A stretch of 52,702 nucleotides of DNA from Anaerolineales bacterium (GTDB lineage: Bacteria; Chloroflexota; Anaerolineae; Anaerolineales; E44-bin32). Positions 1-8,807 of this stretch are shown here, piece after piece. The stretch lies in NCBI GenBank assembly GCA_037382465.1, contig JARRPX010000025.1, forward strand, positions 1 through 52,702, given 5' to 3'. The position numbers and the translations under genes were made by a program. Under the pieces are notes generated by a model. The model saw nothing but the letters and a program-made list of their open reading frames with translations, did no database searches and was not told the DNA's origin. Within the stretch, counting starts at the first letter, position 1, and every line of letters starts with the position of its first letter.

Positions 1-237
1 AGCACCGGCTTTGACCATCAACATCACGCGCCGGGGTTTCTTCAGCACACCAACCAGTTCTTCGATGGAATGGGTCCCGATCACGTTGGTGCCCTTCGCG
101 CCAGCCTGGAGGAACTCATCCACCTTCGAAATCGTACGGTTGAAAACAGCCACGGTGAAACCGTGATCGTCCATATTCAGGACTAGATTCTGGCCCATCA
201 CCGCCAGTCCGATCAAACCGATGTCAGCTTCTTTCAT
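1..237 (-). CDS. gnd: 6-phosphogluconate dehydrogenase, N-terminal part (cut by window edge)
   Basis: Oxidative decarboxylation of 6-phosphogluconate to ribulose 5-phosphate with NAD(P)+, the second dehydrogenase of the oxidative pentose phosphate pathway; cytosolic. Only the first 79 codons are present; the gene runs off the left end. They hold the Rossmann fold with the IGLAVMGQNLVLNM nucleotide-binding turn typical of 6PGDH, followed by the AVFNRT segment that ends beta-2. The ATG is preceded by AAAGGAG at good spacing. The first pathway enzyme, zwf, is encoded further along in this window but on the other strand and not linked. Upstream on the same strand is a ruined LacI-family regulator whose promoter may now drive gnd (inference). 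Confidence 0.93.
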   Translation of the reverse strand, partial: MKEADIGLIGLAVMGQNLVLNMDDHGFTVAVFNRTISKVDEFLQAGAKGTNVIGTHSIEELVGVLKKPRRVMLMVKAGA

Positions 238-240
238 TGA

Positions 241-437
241 ACAGCACTCCTTTGGTTCGTGAATTGAAGATTTTTTAATCTCAACCAGGACGGCCACGAG
301 ATGAGACATGGCGCCTTGGGGTCCGTCCGGTCATTCACTGCAGAAAAATAGAATGCGGATCGCCTTTCGACGACATGCTTGTGTGATGTCCGCTTCACTC
401 ATCTCACACGGCTTTATTCTACGTTTTTCAACCGCCG
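241..437. other. Intergenic stretch between gnd and the LacI-family remnant
   Basis: Apart from the gnd ribosome binding site at its left edge, I see no gene, clear promoter or strong hairpin. It lies between the stop of the decayed regulator and the gnd start. Confidence 0.5.
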
Positions 438-745
438 CTACGGCACCGAATCTCGCACGATGAGGCGCGGCGGCATGACGACGGCATTGTCTCAAATCCC
501 ATCGCCTTCTTCGATATTCTGGTTCAACAATCTCGTGGCAGCAGCGTAGCATTCCGATGGCTTCCGTCTACCGGGTCGCCAGACTGCGAGCGATACCACT
601 GGGCGATGACCGAGCGGTTGGATGACGGCCCCTGACCCGCTGCCGCGTTTGCGGGCTGGGTACAGATGCTGACCTTGCGCGAAGCCTTCATCAATGAGAC
701 CCCAGCCTCACGTGCCGAGTCAGACACGCCGTTTCTGCGCGTCAT
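438..745 (-). pseudogene. Decayed LacI/GalR-family transcription regulator
   Basis: Both ends of a LacI-family protein can be read on the minus strand but not in one frame. From the ATG (745, with CAGGAG upstream) the first frame gives VSDSAREAGVSLMKASRKVS, a degenerate LacI helix-turn-helix. At the other end a second frame gives AATRLLNQNIEEGDGI, then an in-frame TGA, then DNAVVMPPRLIVRDSVP and a TAG; PPRLIVRDS is the classic LacI-family C-terminus. The whole locus is about 300 bp where a working gene needs about 1 kb, so the sugar-binding core has been deleted and the ends are out of frame. It lies upstream of gnd on the same strand, so it may once have controlled gluconate or pentose phosphate genes (inference). 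Confidence 0.8.
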
Positions 746-764
746 GATTCTCCTGTTTGCCTTA

Positions 765-778
765 CGTTAGCGCTAACG
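765..778. promoter_or_regulatory. LacI/GalR-type operator palindrome
   Basis: CGTTAGCGCTAACG is a perfect 14-bp palindrome with the central CG step typical of LacI/GalR-family operators. It begins just downstream of the -10 box of the minus-strand promoter, over the expected transcription start, a position suited to repression. The adjacent regulator gene that would bind it is broken. Confidence 0.7.
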
Positions 779-780
779 GG

Positions 781-809
781 ACTATAAACGGTGATATGCA
801 GCTTGTCAA
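781..809 (-). promoter_or_regulatory. Sigma-70 type promoter of the LacI-family locus
   Basis: Minus-strand TTGACA (804-809), 17-bp spacer, TATAGT (781-786): a perfect -35 and a five-of-six -10 at ideal spacing. The start site would fall on the operator palindrome. With the regulator destroyed, the first intact gene downstream is gnd. Confidence 0.75.
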
Positions 810-1005
810 TCTCTGCTGCAAGTTCCTCGTTCGAGATGTCGACTGGGTTGAGAGACAGCATAACGCAGCACATCAACCGTCTTACATGAGGCCAAAGATT
901 AGCAATATACTTCTTCGAAGGAGCCGGTCCCGCAAGGCTGGTGTGGCGTTCGAGAAGAACATGAGGTCGAGAGTGAACGTGTAGGGAATCGTCCCTTCAC
1001 CCAGC
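810..1005. other. Intergenic stretch with no recognised gene
   Basis: Between the LacI-locus promoter and the cheA-like stop codon. Short open frames exist on both strands but none has a ribosome binding site, recognisable motif or protein-like composition. Confidence 0.4.
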
Positions 1006-3909
1006 CTACGTACTCACGGCCTGGGATTGATGCACCAGATTCCGAATGATACGCAGCACCTCATCCTCCTGATAGGGTTTGACGAGGTATTCCGCTGCAC
1101 CGATCTCCAGCGCTTTGCTCCGATGCTTACCCCCTGCGCGTGAAGTCAAAACGACGAGCGGTATGTTTTTGTAATTCTCGTGCGCTTTCAAAGTGGACAT
1201 CAGTTCAAAGCCGTCCATGCGCGGCATTTCGATATCCACAAGGATCAAGTCCGGGAGTTGGGAGGCTTGCTGCAGAATCTCCAGCGCTTCGATGCCGTCT
1301 TTCGCAGCAAGCGGCTGCCAACCGGCATGCGTTACAAGTTTGGAGACGACGCGGCGAACGCTCAACGAATCGTCGACGATCATGACGATCAATGACCCTT
1401 CATCCTCCACGGCGGTCGCCCGGTCTCTTGCCCGGCCCTGAACTTCCGCTTGCGGGGTTCCTGTGATCAGATCGGCCGGATTCAGAATGAGAACCACGCT
1501 TCCATCCCCCATCAGCGTAGCCCCGGTGACGCCGTGGACCCTGCGCAGATGAGTGCCGAGAGTCTTGATCACGATCTCGCGTCCCGTCAGGAGCTGATCT
1601 ACTACCAATCCGATTTCTTGATCTCCAACTTTGAGGATCAAGAGCGGCATGTGCTCAATGATATCGCTGGCGGATTGACCAAGCCCGAGCGCCTCGCCCA
1701 GATGGCGCAGCGGAACGACACGATCTCCCAATCGGATCCCGGGCTTTTTACCTGCGGTTTCGATCCGCTCCTCTTCCAGTCGCAGGATTTGCGATACCGC
1801 ACTCAGGGGGATGGCAAAGGTCTCCTCATTCACCTTAACGAGGATGGCCCGCGTGACCGCCAACGTCATCGGCAGGCGAATGGTATAGAGCGTATATTCG
1901 CCGGGCGCCGAATCGATCGCCAGCGTACCTTTCAGGTTCTCGACGTTGGTACACACGACATCCAGCCCGACCCCGCGGCCAGACACCTCACTGACTTCAT
2001 CGGCAGTGCTGAATCCCGGCATGAAAACAAACGTGTAGATCTCTGCATCGGAGAGGTTTTGTACTTCGGTATCCGTAACGTATCCCTCTCGAACGGCGAC
2101 GGAACGGATTGCCTGGAGATCCAGTCCAGCTCCATCATCCCGCACCTGTATGACGACCTGGTTGCCCTCGTTATAGGCGCGCAAATCGATGCGGCCACGT
2201 TCCGGTTTACCCTTCGACTTGCGAACTTCCGGCGTCTCGATGCCGTGATCCACGGCGTTGCGCAGCAGGTGCAGCAAGGGGTCGACGATCGCATCCAGGA
2301 CCGTCGTGTCCATCTCGATCTCCTCGCCTTCGATGATCAAATCCACCAGCTTTTCCTGTTCGCGTGAAAGTACGCGGACGGTTCGATAGAAACGTGTCGC
2401 AAGTGTAGCCAGGGGCACCATGCGCGTGCGCATCAATTCGTCCTGAATTTGAGTCGAAAGCCGGCGATGACGGGTGAGGATGCCGTCGAACTCCGCAATC
2501 AAGTTGAAGAGTTCGGTTCCCATCGTGCGGATGTCACTCGAAGTCTCCGTCAACTCTCGAGACAAAAGATGAAACTCGGTATAGCGGTCGAATTGCAGCT
2601 CATCGAAGTCTCCCGCGTCCACCATTCCCGTTTCGTTGGCTGCGTTCCGATCTCTCGTTCCGCCAAGCATGCTGATCCGTCCGCCGAGTGCACGCACCTC
2701 ATAATTGGTCTCGATGGTCGACGTCAAACGGCGCAGGCGCTCGCTGCTCAGCCGCAATTCATCCACTTCACGAGTGAAGTCTTTCATGCGCAGCTCGAAG
2801 GCAGAGCGGCTGATGACCAATTCGCTCACCAATTTGACAAGCTCATCCAGCCGTTCCAGAGGTACGCGCACGATCTTACTCGGCTTACGCGATGCCCGTG
2901 TCATCGCAGGAAAAGCGCCGACCGATTTTTCGGTGAGCGTCGGCAAAGTCTCCAGATCCAGAATCCCGCCTTCGCCGAATAATTCGATTTGGGGAGAAAG
3001 CGGTTCCTCGATATCATCTCCGAGGAGGTCTGTATAGCGGCCGTACAAATCATGCAGGGTATTCTGCATCGCAGACGCTTCGACATCCCCCGAAACCAAA
3101 TCCTCCAGGGCGTCTGCAGAATCGAACATCAGATCCATGGATTGTGTGTCAATGGGCATGCTTGCTTCCGAAAAACGATCCAGCACATCTTCCATTCTGT
3201 GGGTGAGCTGCGCCACGGCCAATAAGCCGACGGACCCCGCTGCGCCCTTGAGAGTATGCACACTGCGGCGAATGGCTTGCAAAGATTCTACGTCCGACGG
3301 TTCTTTGACAATCTTCACCAACAGCGAGCCGACATTGCGCATGTGCTCTTCAGACTCCACGCGGAAGACGTTCAAAAGTTCGGGAGAGACATCCTCATGA
3401 CGCTGCGCGTCATCCGGTGTGGAAACGACGGGTTCGAATTCTACATCCAGAGTGCTTTCTACATTTTTAGCGATTTTACGCAGCGCCTCTTCAATTGCAG
3501 TCTGGTCTTCCGCCTTCGGCAGTCGCTGCATGCGGCGATAAACGATCGTGGCATCCTCGATCAACCGCCGCTCATCGAGCTCGCCGCTGACAATACCGCC
3601 CAGGAATGTTTCGATCTGAGTGACCAGTTTATGCAGCCGTCCGAATGCCTGTTTGCCCATCTTGCGTTTGCCCGCGACGAAATCTTCGAGGACTTCCTCC
3701 AGATAGGAAGCAATGAGGCTCAATCCCGGCAGCTCGATCATCGAAGCAGTACCCTTGATGGTGTGCGAATAACGGAATGCCTCTTTGATCGCGGTCGACT
3801 GCTGCGGATCTGCCCGGAAAGCTTCGAGCCTCTCCAGGATGATGGGCAGGTAACCTCGAGCTTCGTCGAGAAAACCAGCGAGCACATCCTCGTCCGTCTT
3901 CTTTACCAT
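1006..3909 (-). CDS. Hybrid CheA-type histidine kinase with two HPt domains and a C-terminal receiver (ChpA/PixL-like)
   Basis: Central kinase of a chemosensory array, taking phosphate from ATP to its own HPt histidines and then to receivers. In the 967-aa protein: HPt 1 (YSHTIKGTASM, His about 49), HPt 2 (RSVHTLKGAAGS, His about 218), P3 dimerisation and ATPase region with N box LLRNAVDHGIE, DDGAGLD and GRGVGLDVV, a CheW-like P5 region, and a receiver with VDD and phospho-acceptor VDIEMPRMDG (Asp about 892) and conserved Lys in YLVKPY. I chose the ATG at 3909, which has GGAG upstream, over an in-frame GTG 25 codons earlier that lacks one. Multiple HPts plus a receiver point to the type-IV-pilus (Pil-Chp, Pix) class. 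It is the last gene of the cluster; no CheR or CheB is seen. Confidence 0.92.
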   Translation of the reverse strand: MVKKTDEDVLAGFLDEARGYLPIILERLEAFRADPQQSTAIKEAFRYSHTIKGTASMIELPGLSLIASYLEEVLEDFVAGKRKMGKQAFGRLHKLVTQIETFLGGIVSGELDERRLIEDATIVYRRMQRLPKAEDQTAIEEALRKIAKNVESTLDVEFEPVVSTPDDAQRHEDVSPELLNVFRVESEEHMRNVGSLLVKIVKEPSDVESLQAIRRSVHTLKGAAGSVGLLAVAQLTHRMEDVLDRFSEASMPIDTQSMDLMFDSADALEDLVSGDVEASAMQNTLHDLYGRYTDLLGDDIEEPLSPQIELFGEGGILDLETLPTLTEKSVGAFPAMTRASRKPSKIVRVPLERLDELVKLVSELVISRSAFELRMKDFTREVDELRLSSERLRRLTSTIETNYEVRALGGRISMLGGTRDRNAANETGMVDAGDFDELQFDRYTEFHLLSRELTETSSDIRTMGTELFNLIAEFDGILTRHRRLSTQIQDELMRTRMVPLATLATRFYRTVRVLSREQEKLVDLIIEGEEIEMDTTVLDAIVDPLLHLLRNAVDHGIETPEVRKSKGKPERGRIDLRAYNEGNQVVIQVRDDGAGLDLQAIRSVAVREGYVTDTEVQNLSDAEIYTFVFMPGFSTADEVSEVSGRGVGLDVVCTNVENLKGTLAIDSAPGEYTLYTIRLPMTLAVTRAILVKVNEETFAIPLSAVSQILRLEEERIETAGKKPGIRLGDRVVPLRHLGEALGLGQSASDIIEHMPLLILKVGDQEIGLVVDQLLTGREIVIKTLGTHLRRVHGVTGATLMGDGSVVLILNPADLITGTPQAEVQGRARDRATAVEDEGSLIVMIVDDSLSVRRVVSKLVTHAGWQPLAAKDGIEALEILQQASQLPDLILVDIEMPRMDGFELMSTLKAHENYKNIPLVVLTSRAGGKHRSKALEIGAAEYLVKPYQEDEVLRIIRNLVHQSQAVST

Positions 3910-3992
3910 TGGGTCTTCTCCAAACTCGTGTCTACAACCCCGAACCGACCAACGGGTCACCCCGTATCGATCGTCGTTCGCCACTTCGACAG

Positions 3993-6311
3993 CTAGGCCA
4001 TCGCATGCATACCGTCGCTGGGTAATTTGAAGGCGCTGACCGATACGCGCAGTTCGTCGGCCATTCGAGCCAGCGAGTTGATCGAAACAGCGGTGTCTTT
4101 CGTTCCTTCGGCGGTCTGCTGCGTGATTTCTGCGATCTCACTCATCGCCTTTGCCACATTTTCCGATCCGCGGGCTTGCTGCTGAGCCGCCAATGAAATG
4201 GATTGACTCAATTCCGCCAGGCGAACCGAAACGGCCTCGATCTCGTTCAGGGCGTTGCCCGCTTCCTCCGCCAGCTTTGTTCCCGAAACCACCTCGTTGG
4301 TGGTAGCTTCCATGGCCGCAACGGCCTCGTTCGTCTCAGTCTGGATGGTGCGGATCAACGTTTCGATCTGCTGCGTAGCCTGCAGCGAACGCTCGGCCAG
4401 ACGTTCGACCTCCTCGGCAACGACGGCAAAACCTTGCCCGGCCTCACCCGCCATTGCAGCCTGGATCGATGCGTTGAGGGACAGGATGCTGGTTCGATCG
4501 GCAATGTCGCTGATCAATTCCACGATCTCGCCAATCTCCTGGGAACTTTCACCCAGCCGCTTGATCCGTTTGGCGGTCTCCTGCACTTGATCGCGAATGC
4601 GATTCATACCTTGCATGGTATTCTGTACGGCCAACGTCCCCTGTTTGGCGTTGACCAGGGACTGCTCACCCACCGACGCCGACATTGTTGCGCTCTCCGA
4701 AACCTGAGCGATCGACGTCGCCATCTCCTCGATCGCACCGGAGGTCTCAGCAATCTGCAGGGCTTGCGATTCACTGCCCCGGGATAACTGCTCGGTTCGT
4801 GCCTGGATCTCGTTCGCCGAAGCGCTCACCTTTTGTGTGGCTTGCTGTACGCCGGTGATAATCTCGCGCAATTGGCCGATCATCAGGTTGAACGAGTCGG
4901 CGATGGCGCCGGTCATGTCTGCCGTCACTTCCGCCTCGACGGTTAGATCGCCATCCGCGACACCGCTGACCTCGCGCAGCAGCTTCTGGATCGAAGCCTG
5001 CATCGCGTCCCGCTCCTCACGCGTCTGGATCAGTCCCAGCGTATTGTCGAGCATGGCGTTCAAGGTTTCGCTCGTCTCACCAAGCTCATCGTGGGACGTC
5101 ACCTCGACTCGAGCGTCAAAATTCCCCATACCGATCTCGGAACAAGTCTGCGAGATGGCGTCGATCGAGCGCAGAATATCCTGGACGACGACGAAGCGCA
5201 GCAGCACCGCCGCAGCCAACGCACCAAAGCCGATGAACAAGATCGCCCTTCTACCAGAAGCCTGCACTGCATTTACAGCAGCGATCGAAGCATCGACTTC
5301 GCCCAACCGTTCGTTGACTTGAACATCAAGGAGATCTCCCAGGACATCCGCATCGGCGTACATCTCCTGCTTCAATCCATCCAGCTCAGTTTGCTTTGCC
5401 ACATAAGAATCAACTTCCTGGAGATATCCCTGGGTTAAATCGAGTATGTTCGCTGCACGCGCGGCTACATCTTTCGCCATCACGACCGTATCATCGCCCA
5501 TTTCAACCGAACGCGATTCGAGTTCTGCGGTATTCGCTTGGATCTGTTCTCGATATAGATCGACGTTTTCAGTGAGCGCGGCGAGGTCCCCCGTTGCCGC
5601 CGCCTGATCCACCTCCCGGATCATGTTGCCCAGTGTTGAATCCGTTTCAAGCAGAACAACCCAAAACGGCACGACATCTTGGGTAAGGAAATTGAATGTG
5701 GGATTATCCGGACTGCCAAGAGAGATCGAATTCGCGACACTGGCTTGTGTTTCGGCGTACTTATCCGCGTTAACCTCGATTTGCACTTCAAGGATTCCGC
5801 TGAGTTCGACGGCCTCCTGGTACATGGCAGTCCCCAGGCTGTTGAGATCAGATTGCCTTCGCTGGATATCTTGGCCCGTCCCCATACCGCGTTGAACCAG
5901 GACGAGAATGGAATCGGATTGTTCCTTGATCTGATTCGCGGCTTCAGATGACCCAGCACTCCCTTGAACTTCTTCCACGATGTACTCATCAACGGATTGC
6001 TGTATCGATAAGACATAGTTCAAAACATCATTGAGGTTATCTTCCCCACCCGATGCCAAATATCCTTCCATCTCCTTGAAAAGTGAACTGTAAGCCGCCT
6101 CAAGCTCCAGCAAGGCACTCGCTCCTGGAACGAGTGCCTGTTCTAGCTGCGCAGCTTCATTGCCAGCTTTTGTGATCGAGCCGGCCGAATTGTAACCCAG
6201 GAAGGCTACGAAAACGATGATGATCAGAAAGCCCACCGTCATTTTCGTTCTGAGTTTCACATTGCGAAGTGGATTAAAACCAACACCTCGATCACGCAAC
6301 CTTTTCAACAT
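3993..6311 (-). CDS. Methyl-accepting chemotaxis protein, PilJ-like
   Basis: Membrane chemoreceptor that feeds the CheA-like kinase next to it. The 772-aa protein has a short cytoplasmic N-terminus, TM1 at about 25-45, a roughly 310-residue extracytoplasmic helical sensor region, TM2 at about 355-375 (FIGFGALAAAVLLRFVVV), a HAMP domain, and a long signalling coiled coil. The tip reads LNASIQAAMAGEAGQGFAV, close to the PilJ-type tip (IQASMAGEAGRGFAV) rather than the usual LNAAIEAARAGE, which supports a pilus-type array. Start: AAAGGAG sits 6 nt before the ATG at 6311; an in-frame GTG 8 codons upstream would lie on the far side of that site. Its stop is about 80 bp before the kinase start. Confidence 0.92.
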   Translation of the reverse strand: MLKRLRDRGVGFNPLRNVKLRTKMTVGFLIIIVFVAFLGYNSAGSITKAGNEAAQLEQALVPGASALLELEAAYSSLFKEMEGYLASGGEDNLNDVLNYVLSIQQSVDEYIVEEVQGSAGSSEAANQIKEQSDSILVLVQRGMGTGQDIQRRQSDLNSLGTAMYQEAVELSGILEVQIEVNADKYAETQASVANSISLGSPDNPTFNFLTQDVVPFWVVLLETDSTLGNMIREVDQAAATGDLAALTENVDLYREQIQANTAELESRSVEMGDDTVVMAKDVAARAANILDLTQGYLQEVDSYVAKQTELDGLKQEMYADADVLGDLLDVQVNERLGEVDASIAAVNAVQASGRRAILFIGFGALAAAVLLRFVVVQDILRSIDAISQTCSEIGMGNFDARVEVTSHDELGETSETLNAMLDNTLGLIQTREERDAMQASIQKLLREVSGVADGDLTVEAEVTADMTGAIADSFNLMIGQLREIITGVQQATQKVSASANEIQARTEQLSRGSESQALQIAETSGAIEEMATSIAQVSESATMSASVGEQSLVNAKQGTLAVQNTMQGMNRIRDQVQETAKRIKRLGESSQEIGEIVELISDIADRTSILSLNASIQAAMAGEAGQGFAVVAEEVERLAERSLQATQQIETLIRTIQTETNEAVAAMEATTNEVVSGTKLAEEAGNALNEIEAVSVRLAELSQSISLAAQQQARGSENVAKAMSEIAEITQQTAEGTKDTAVSINSLARMADELRVSVSAFKLPSDGMHAMA

Positions 6312-6399
6312 CTCGAACTCCTTTCCCAAAAACACGTCCCCTGGGGAATATATTTTGAGTCATGATTTCTTCCCACCGGAGATATCCTTGAATACACCT

Positions 6400-7542
6400 C
6401 TATCTAATCTGCATTCTCTCCGATGAAAGCACCCGATCGAAATCCAACACCATGAACTCTTGTCCTTCGATTTCACATACGCCGTCGACAAATTCTTCGA
6501 TGAATTCCGTGACCGCGGTCGTCGGCTGCCGAATTTGATCCAGGTTCAAATATCGAATCCCACGCACCTGATCGACGAGCACACAGGTAGAGATCTCTCC
6601 ATCGCTCGATCGCGCGACCAACATTCTTTTATCCTGCCCCGGATCGGCATCCGGCAAGCCCATGAAGATGCGTAAATCGATTACCGAGACGATGTCCCCG
6701 CGCAAGTTGGCAACCCCCAGAACCCATTCCGGCACGTTGGGCACCGGCGTGGCATTCAATGGCTCACCAATCTCGACTACGTTATCGATGGACACCGCAT
6801 ATTCATACTCGCCGAGGGCGAACGTTACATGCTGCTTCCCTTCGATCGCTTCGATCTGACGAACAAAAGGCAAGGCGGCCAACGTCGCCCGTTCCATGGC
6901 TTTCTCGTCGCCTTCATCGATGGACGCAATCAACGTCGCAAGCAGGGTCCGACCTTTCTCAGGATCGAAGAAAATCTCGTGGCTCGACCCGATCGCGATT
7001 CCTTCGTCCGGCAAATCTTGATCCGCGATCTGAGAATCGATTTCTGCTTTATTCAAACCGGTCGACGAAGGGGCTTTGGTTTTTCGTTCGGCTGCAGTTG
7101 ATCCTTCGAGCCGAGATTCCGGCTTCGCGGCGGCCGCGGGTTTCTCCTCCGACTTGGGCTTCGGCGTCGTCTTCTTCGCCGTCCGCTTGCGGGATGCGGT
7201 TTTCGGCTTCGCGGCGGCCGCGGGTTTCTCCTCCGACTTGGGCTTCGGCGTCGTCTTCTTCGCCGTCCGCTTGCGGGATGCGGTTTTTGGCTTCGCAGCA
7301 GCCGCGGGTTTCTCCTCCGACTTGGGCTTCGGCGTCGTCTTCTTCGCCGTCCGTTTGCGGGATGCGGTTTTCGATTTCGCGACGGCCGCGGGTTCCTTCT
7401 CCGACTTGGGTCTCGCCGGCGCGCGTTTACGGAGTTCAGCCTCCGGCTTTACCGGGGTTTCTTCTGGCTTCCCCGTGTCGTCTGCCTGTGCGAACGGATC
7501 ATCAAAGAGTGGTTTGGTGGACTTGTCTTTATCCTTCTGCAT
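6400..7542 (-). CDS. cheW: CheW-type coupling protein with repeat-rich basic N-terminal tail
   Basis: Scaffold linking receptor and kinase. The C-terminal about 150 of 380 residues form a CheW domain (FALGEYEYAVSIDNVVEIGE, then VLGVANLRGDIVSVIDLR). The N-terminal half is low complexity: three near-identical 28-residue units rich in Lys, Ala, Thr and Pro (KTASRKRTAKKTTPKPKSEE...) plus a degenerate fourth, encoded by 84-bp tandem repeats. CheW proteins are normally about 160 aa. The basic tail might bind nucleoid DNA, acidic lipids or the ParA partner, but this is a guess. It overlaps the end of the parA-like gene by 14 bp, so translation is probably coupled. Confidence 0.9.
   Translation of the reverse strand: MQKDKDKSTKPLFDDPFAQADDTGKPEETPVKPEAELRKRAPARPKSEKEPAAVAKSKTASRKRTAKKTTPKPKSEEKPAAAAKPKTASRKRTAKKTTPKPKSEEKPAAAAKPKTASRKRTAKKTTPKPKSEEKPAAAAKPESRLEGSTAAERKTKAPSSTGLNKAEIDSQIADQDLPDEGIAIGSSHEIFFDPEKGRTLLATLIASIDEGDEKAMERATLAALPFVRQIEAIEGKQHVTFALGEYEYAVSIDNVVEIGEPLNATPVPNVPEWVLGVANLRGDIVSVIDLRIFMGLPDADPGQDKRMLVARSSDGEISTCVLVDQVRGIRYLNLDQIRQPTTAVTEFIEEFVDGVCEIEGQEFMVLDFDRVLSSERMQIR
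7121..7420 (-). repeat. 84-bp tandem repeats inside the cheW-like gene
   Basis: Units begin at 7121, 7205 and 7289 (84 bp each, nearly identical), with a partial degenerate unit from 7373. Each codes 28 residues of Lys/Ala/Thr/Pro-rich sequence. The near identity at DNA level suggests recent slippage or unequal crossing over, so copy number may vary between strains. Confidence 0.92.
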
Positions 7543-8287
7543 CGCTCACGACCCTTTCCACCAAACGCGCATAATCCATCGCACCGGTGCTGTTGGGGGC
7601 GTATTCATAAATCGTCCGCTGCCGCCCTATTGCTTCGGATATTCGAACGTTGATTCGGATCGGTTCGGCGACTTTATCGGCGAAGTGCCGCTGGAGAATT
7701 TCCATAACCTCTCGATCTTTACGCAGCCAAGAATAATAAAACGTGGGCACGATCAGCATGAGTTCGCTGTCGTGATTCGAAACCTTACCAACCGTCATCA
7801 AAGTCTGAATGACCTGCCGCGTGCCGATCAACGCCAGATAATTCATCGCTACCGGTACGATGATCTTGCGCGCATAGAGCAAACCGTTCTCATTTACGAG
7901 GCTGGCGGAGGGTGAATGATCGAGAAGAATGTAATCATAGCCACGAACGTATCGCATCTTCTCGCGAAGCACCCATCTCGCTTTTTGGTCGTCCTTCATG
8001 CGCCATAACTCCCCCTCCGCCTTGAGCAGACTATCGTTACTGATGATCAGGTCGAGATTTTCTCTCGCTTTGACGATGCATGCTTTCGTTTCGGCCTTCC
8101 CGAGCAGCAAATCGGTCAGTGAATTCGGGTGCTGAACGCCGAAGCACGTCGCCAGGCTTCCTTGCGCATCCAGATCGATACATAACACTCGCTCGCCGCG
8201 GAGCGCAAGTCCGGCGGCTAAATTGACAACCGTGGTGGTTTTTCCCGTACCCCCTTTGAAGTTCAGTACACCGATGATCTCGGTCAT
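7529..8287 (-). CDS. ParA/Soj-family ATPase associated with the chemosensory cluster
   Basis: Deviant Walker A P-loop ATPase of the ParA/MinD group: KGGTGKTT near the N-terminus (about 11-18), Walker A' CIDLDAQGSLA, and LLDHSPS as the switch region. 252 aa, the usual length. RBS GGGAGG is just upstream of the ATG. It lies between a PilH-like receiver and cheW, overlapping cheW. ParA homologues in chemotaxis operons (ParC of Vibrio, PpfA of Rhodobacter) position signalling arrays in the cell, so this one most likely localises the array (inference from context). No parB-like gene is adjacent. Confidence 0.92.
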   Translation of the reverse strand: MTEIIGVLNFKGGTGKTTTVVNLAAGLALRGERVLCIDLDAQGSLATCFGVQHPNSLTDLLLGKAETKACIVKARENLDLIISNDSLLKAEGELWRMKDDQKARWVLREKMRYVRGYDYILLDHSPSASLVNENGLLYARKIIVPVAMNYLALIGTRQVIQTLMTVGKVSNHDSELMLIVPTFYYSWLRKDREVMEILQRHFADKVAEPIRINVRISEAIGRQRTIYEYAPNSTGAMDYARLVERVVSDAEG

Positions 8288-8334
8288 TCTTGCGCCTCCC
8301 GCAGCAGCATGTACGAAGTTGCGGAAATTACCGG

Positions 8335-8700
8335 CTACAGCAGCTTTTCGATGTTGGCTAGATACTGTTCGGTATCAAAGGGTTTGGTCATATATTCGTC
8401 AGCACCTTGCTCAAGGCCCCAAAAGCGATCGCTGTCCTGGGTCTTGCTGGTCAACATGATGATCCGGATGTCTTCTGTATCCGGGGAAGTTTTAAGTTGC
8501 CGGCAAACCTGGAAGCCATTCTTCTTGGGCAGGATGATATCCAGCACAATCAAATCGGGACGCTCCCGCATGGCAACGTCCAGGGCTTCTTCTCCATCCA
8601 CGGCAGTGAATACCCGATACCCCTTGTCCTTCAAGGGGGCCGTCATCAATCGCAAATCGGTGGGGCTGTCATCCACTACCAGGATTTTTTCGTTTGCCAT
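8335..8700 (-). CDS. Single-domain response regulator (PilH/PixH-like)
   Basis: A 121-aa stand-alone receiver with no output domain. Visible: acidic pair VVDDSP, phospho-acceptor Asp in VLDIILPKKNG, Thr in IMLTSK, and Lys in YMTKPFD. AAGGAGG stands 5 nt before the ATG, a very strong site. Likely takes phosphate from the hybrid CheA in the same operon, as PilG/PilH or PixH do for pilus motility. Confidence 0.93.
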   Translation of the reverse strand: MANEKILVVDDSPTDLRLMTAPLKDKGYRVFTAVDGEEALDVAMRERPDLIVLDIILPKKNGFQVCRQLKTSPDTEDIRIIMLTSKTQDSDRFWGLEQGADEYMTKPFDTEQYLANIEKLL

Positions 8701-8807
8701 CTAGACCTCCTTATGATTTTCCTGAAAGTATTATTGTCACGGCTCGCTATTCCGCTGTTATCCACCAAGGCGGTGCAGGATCTGCTGCATGCATAAAGTC
8801 CTTTCCA

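Noticed and set aside
757-984. Open frame of 75 codons on the plus strand
   Set aside because: It starts inside the LacI operator/promoter, lacks a ribosome binding site and has no recognisable motif.
1450-2367. Long plus-strand open frame opposite the hybrid CheA
   Set aside because: Shadow of the high-GC antisense codons; the minus strand has a full domain structure.
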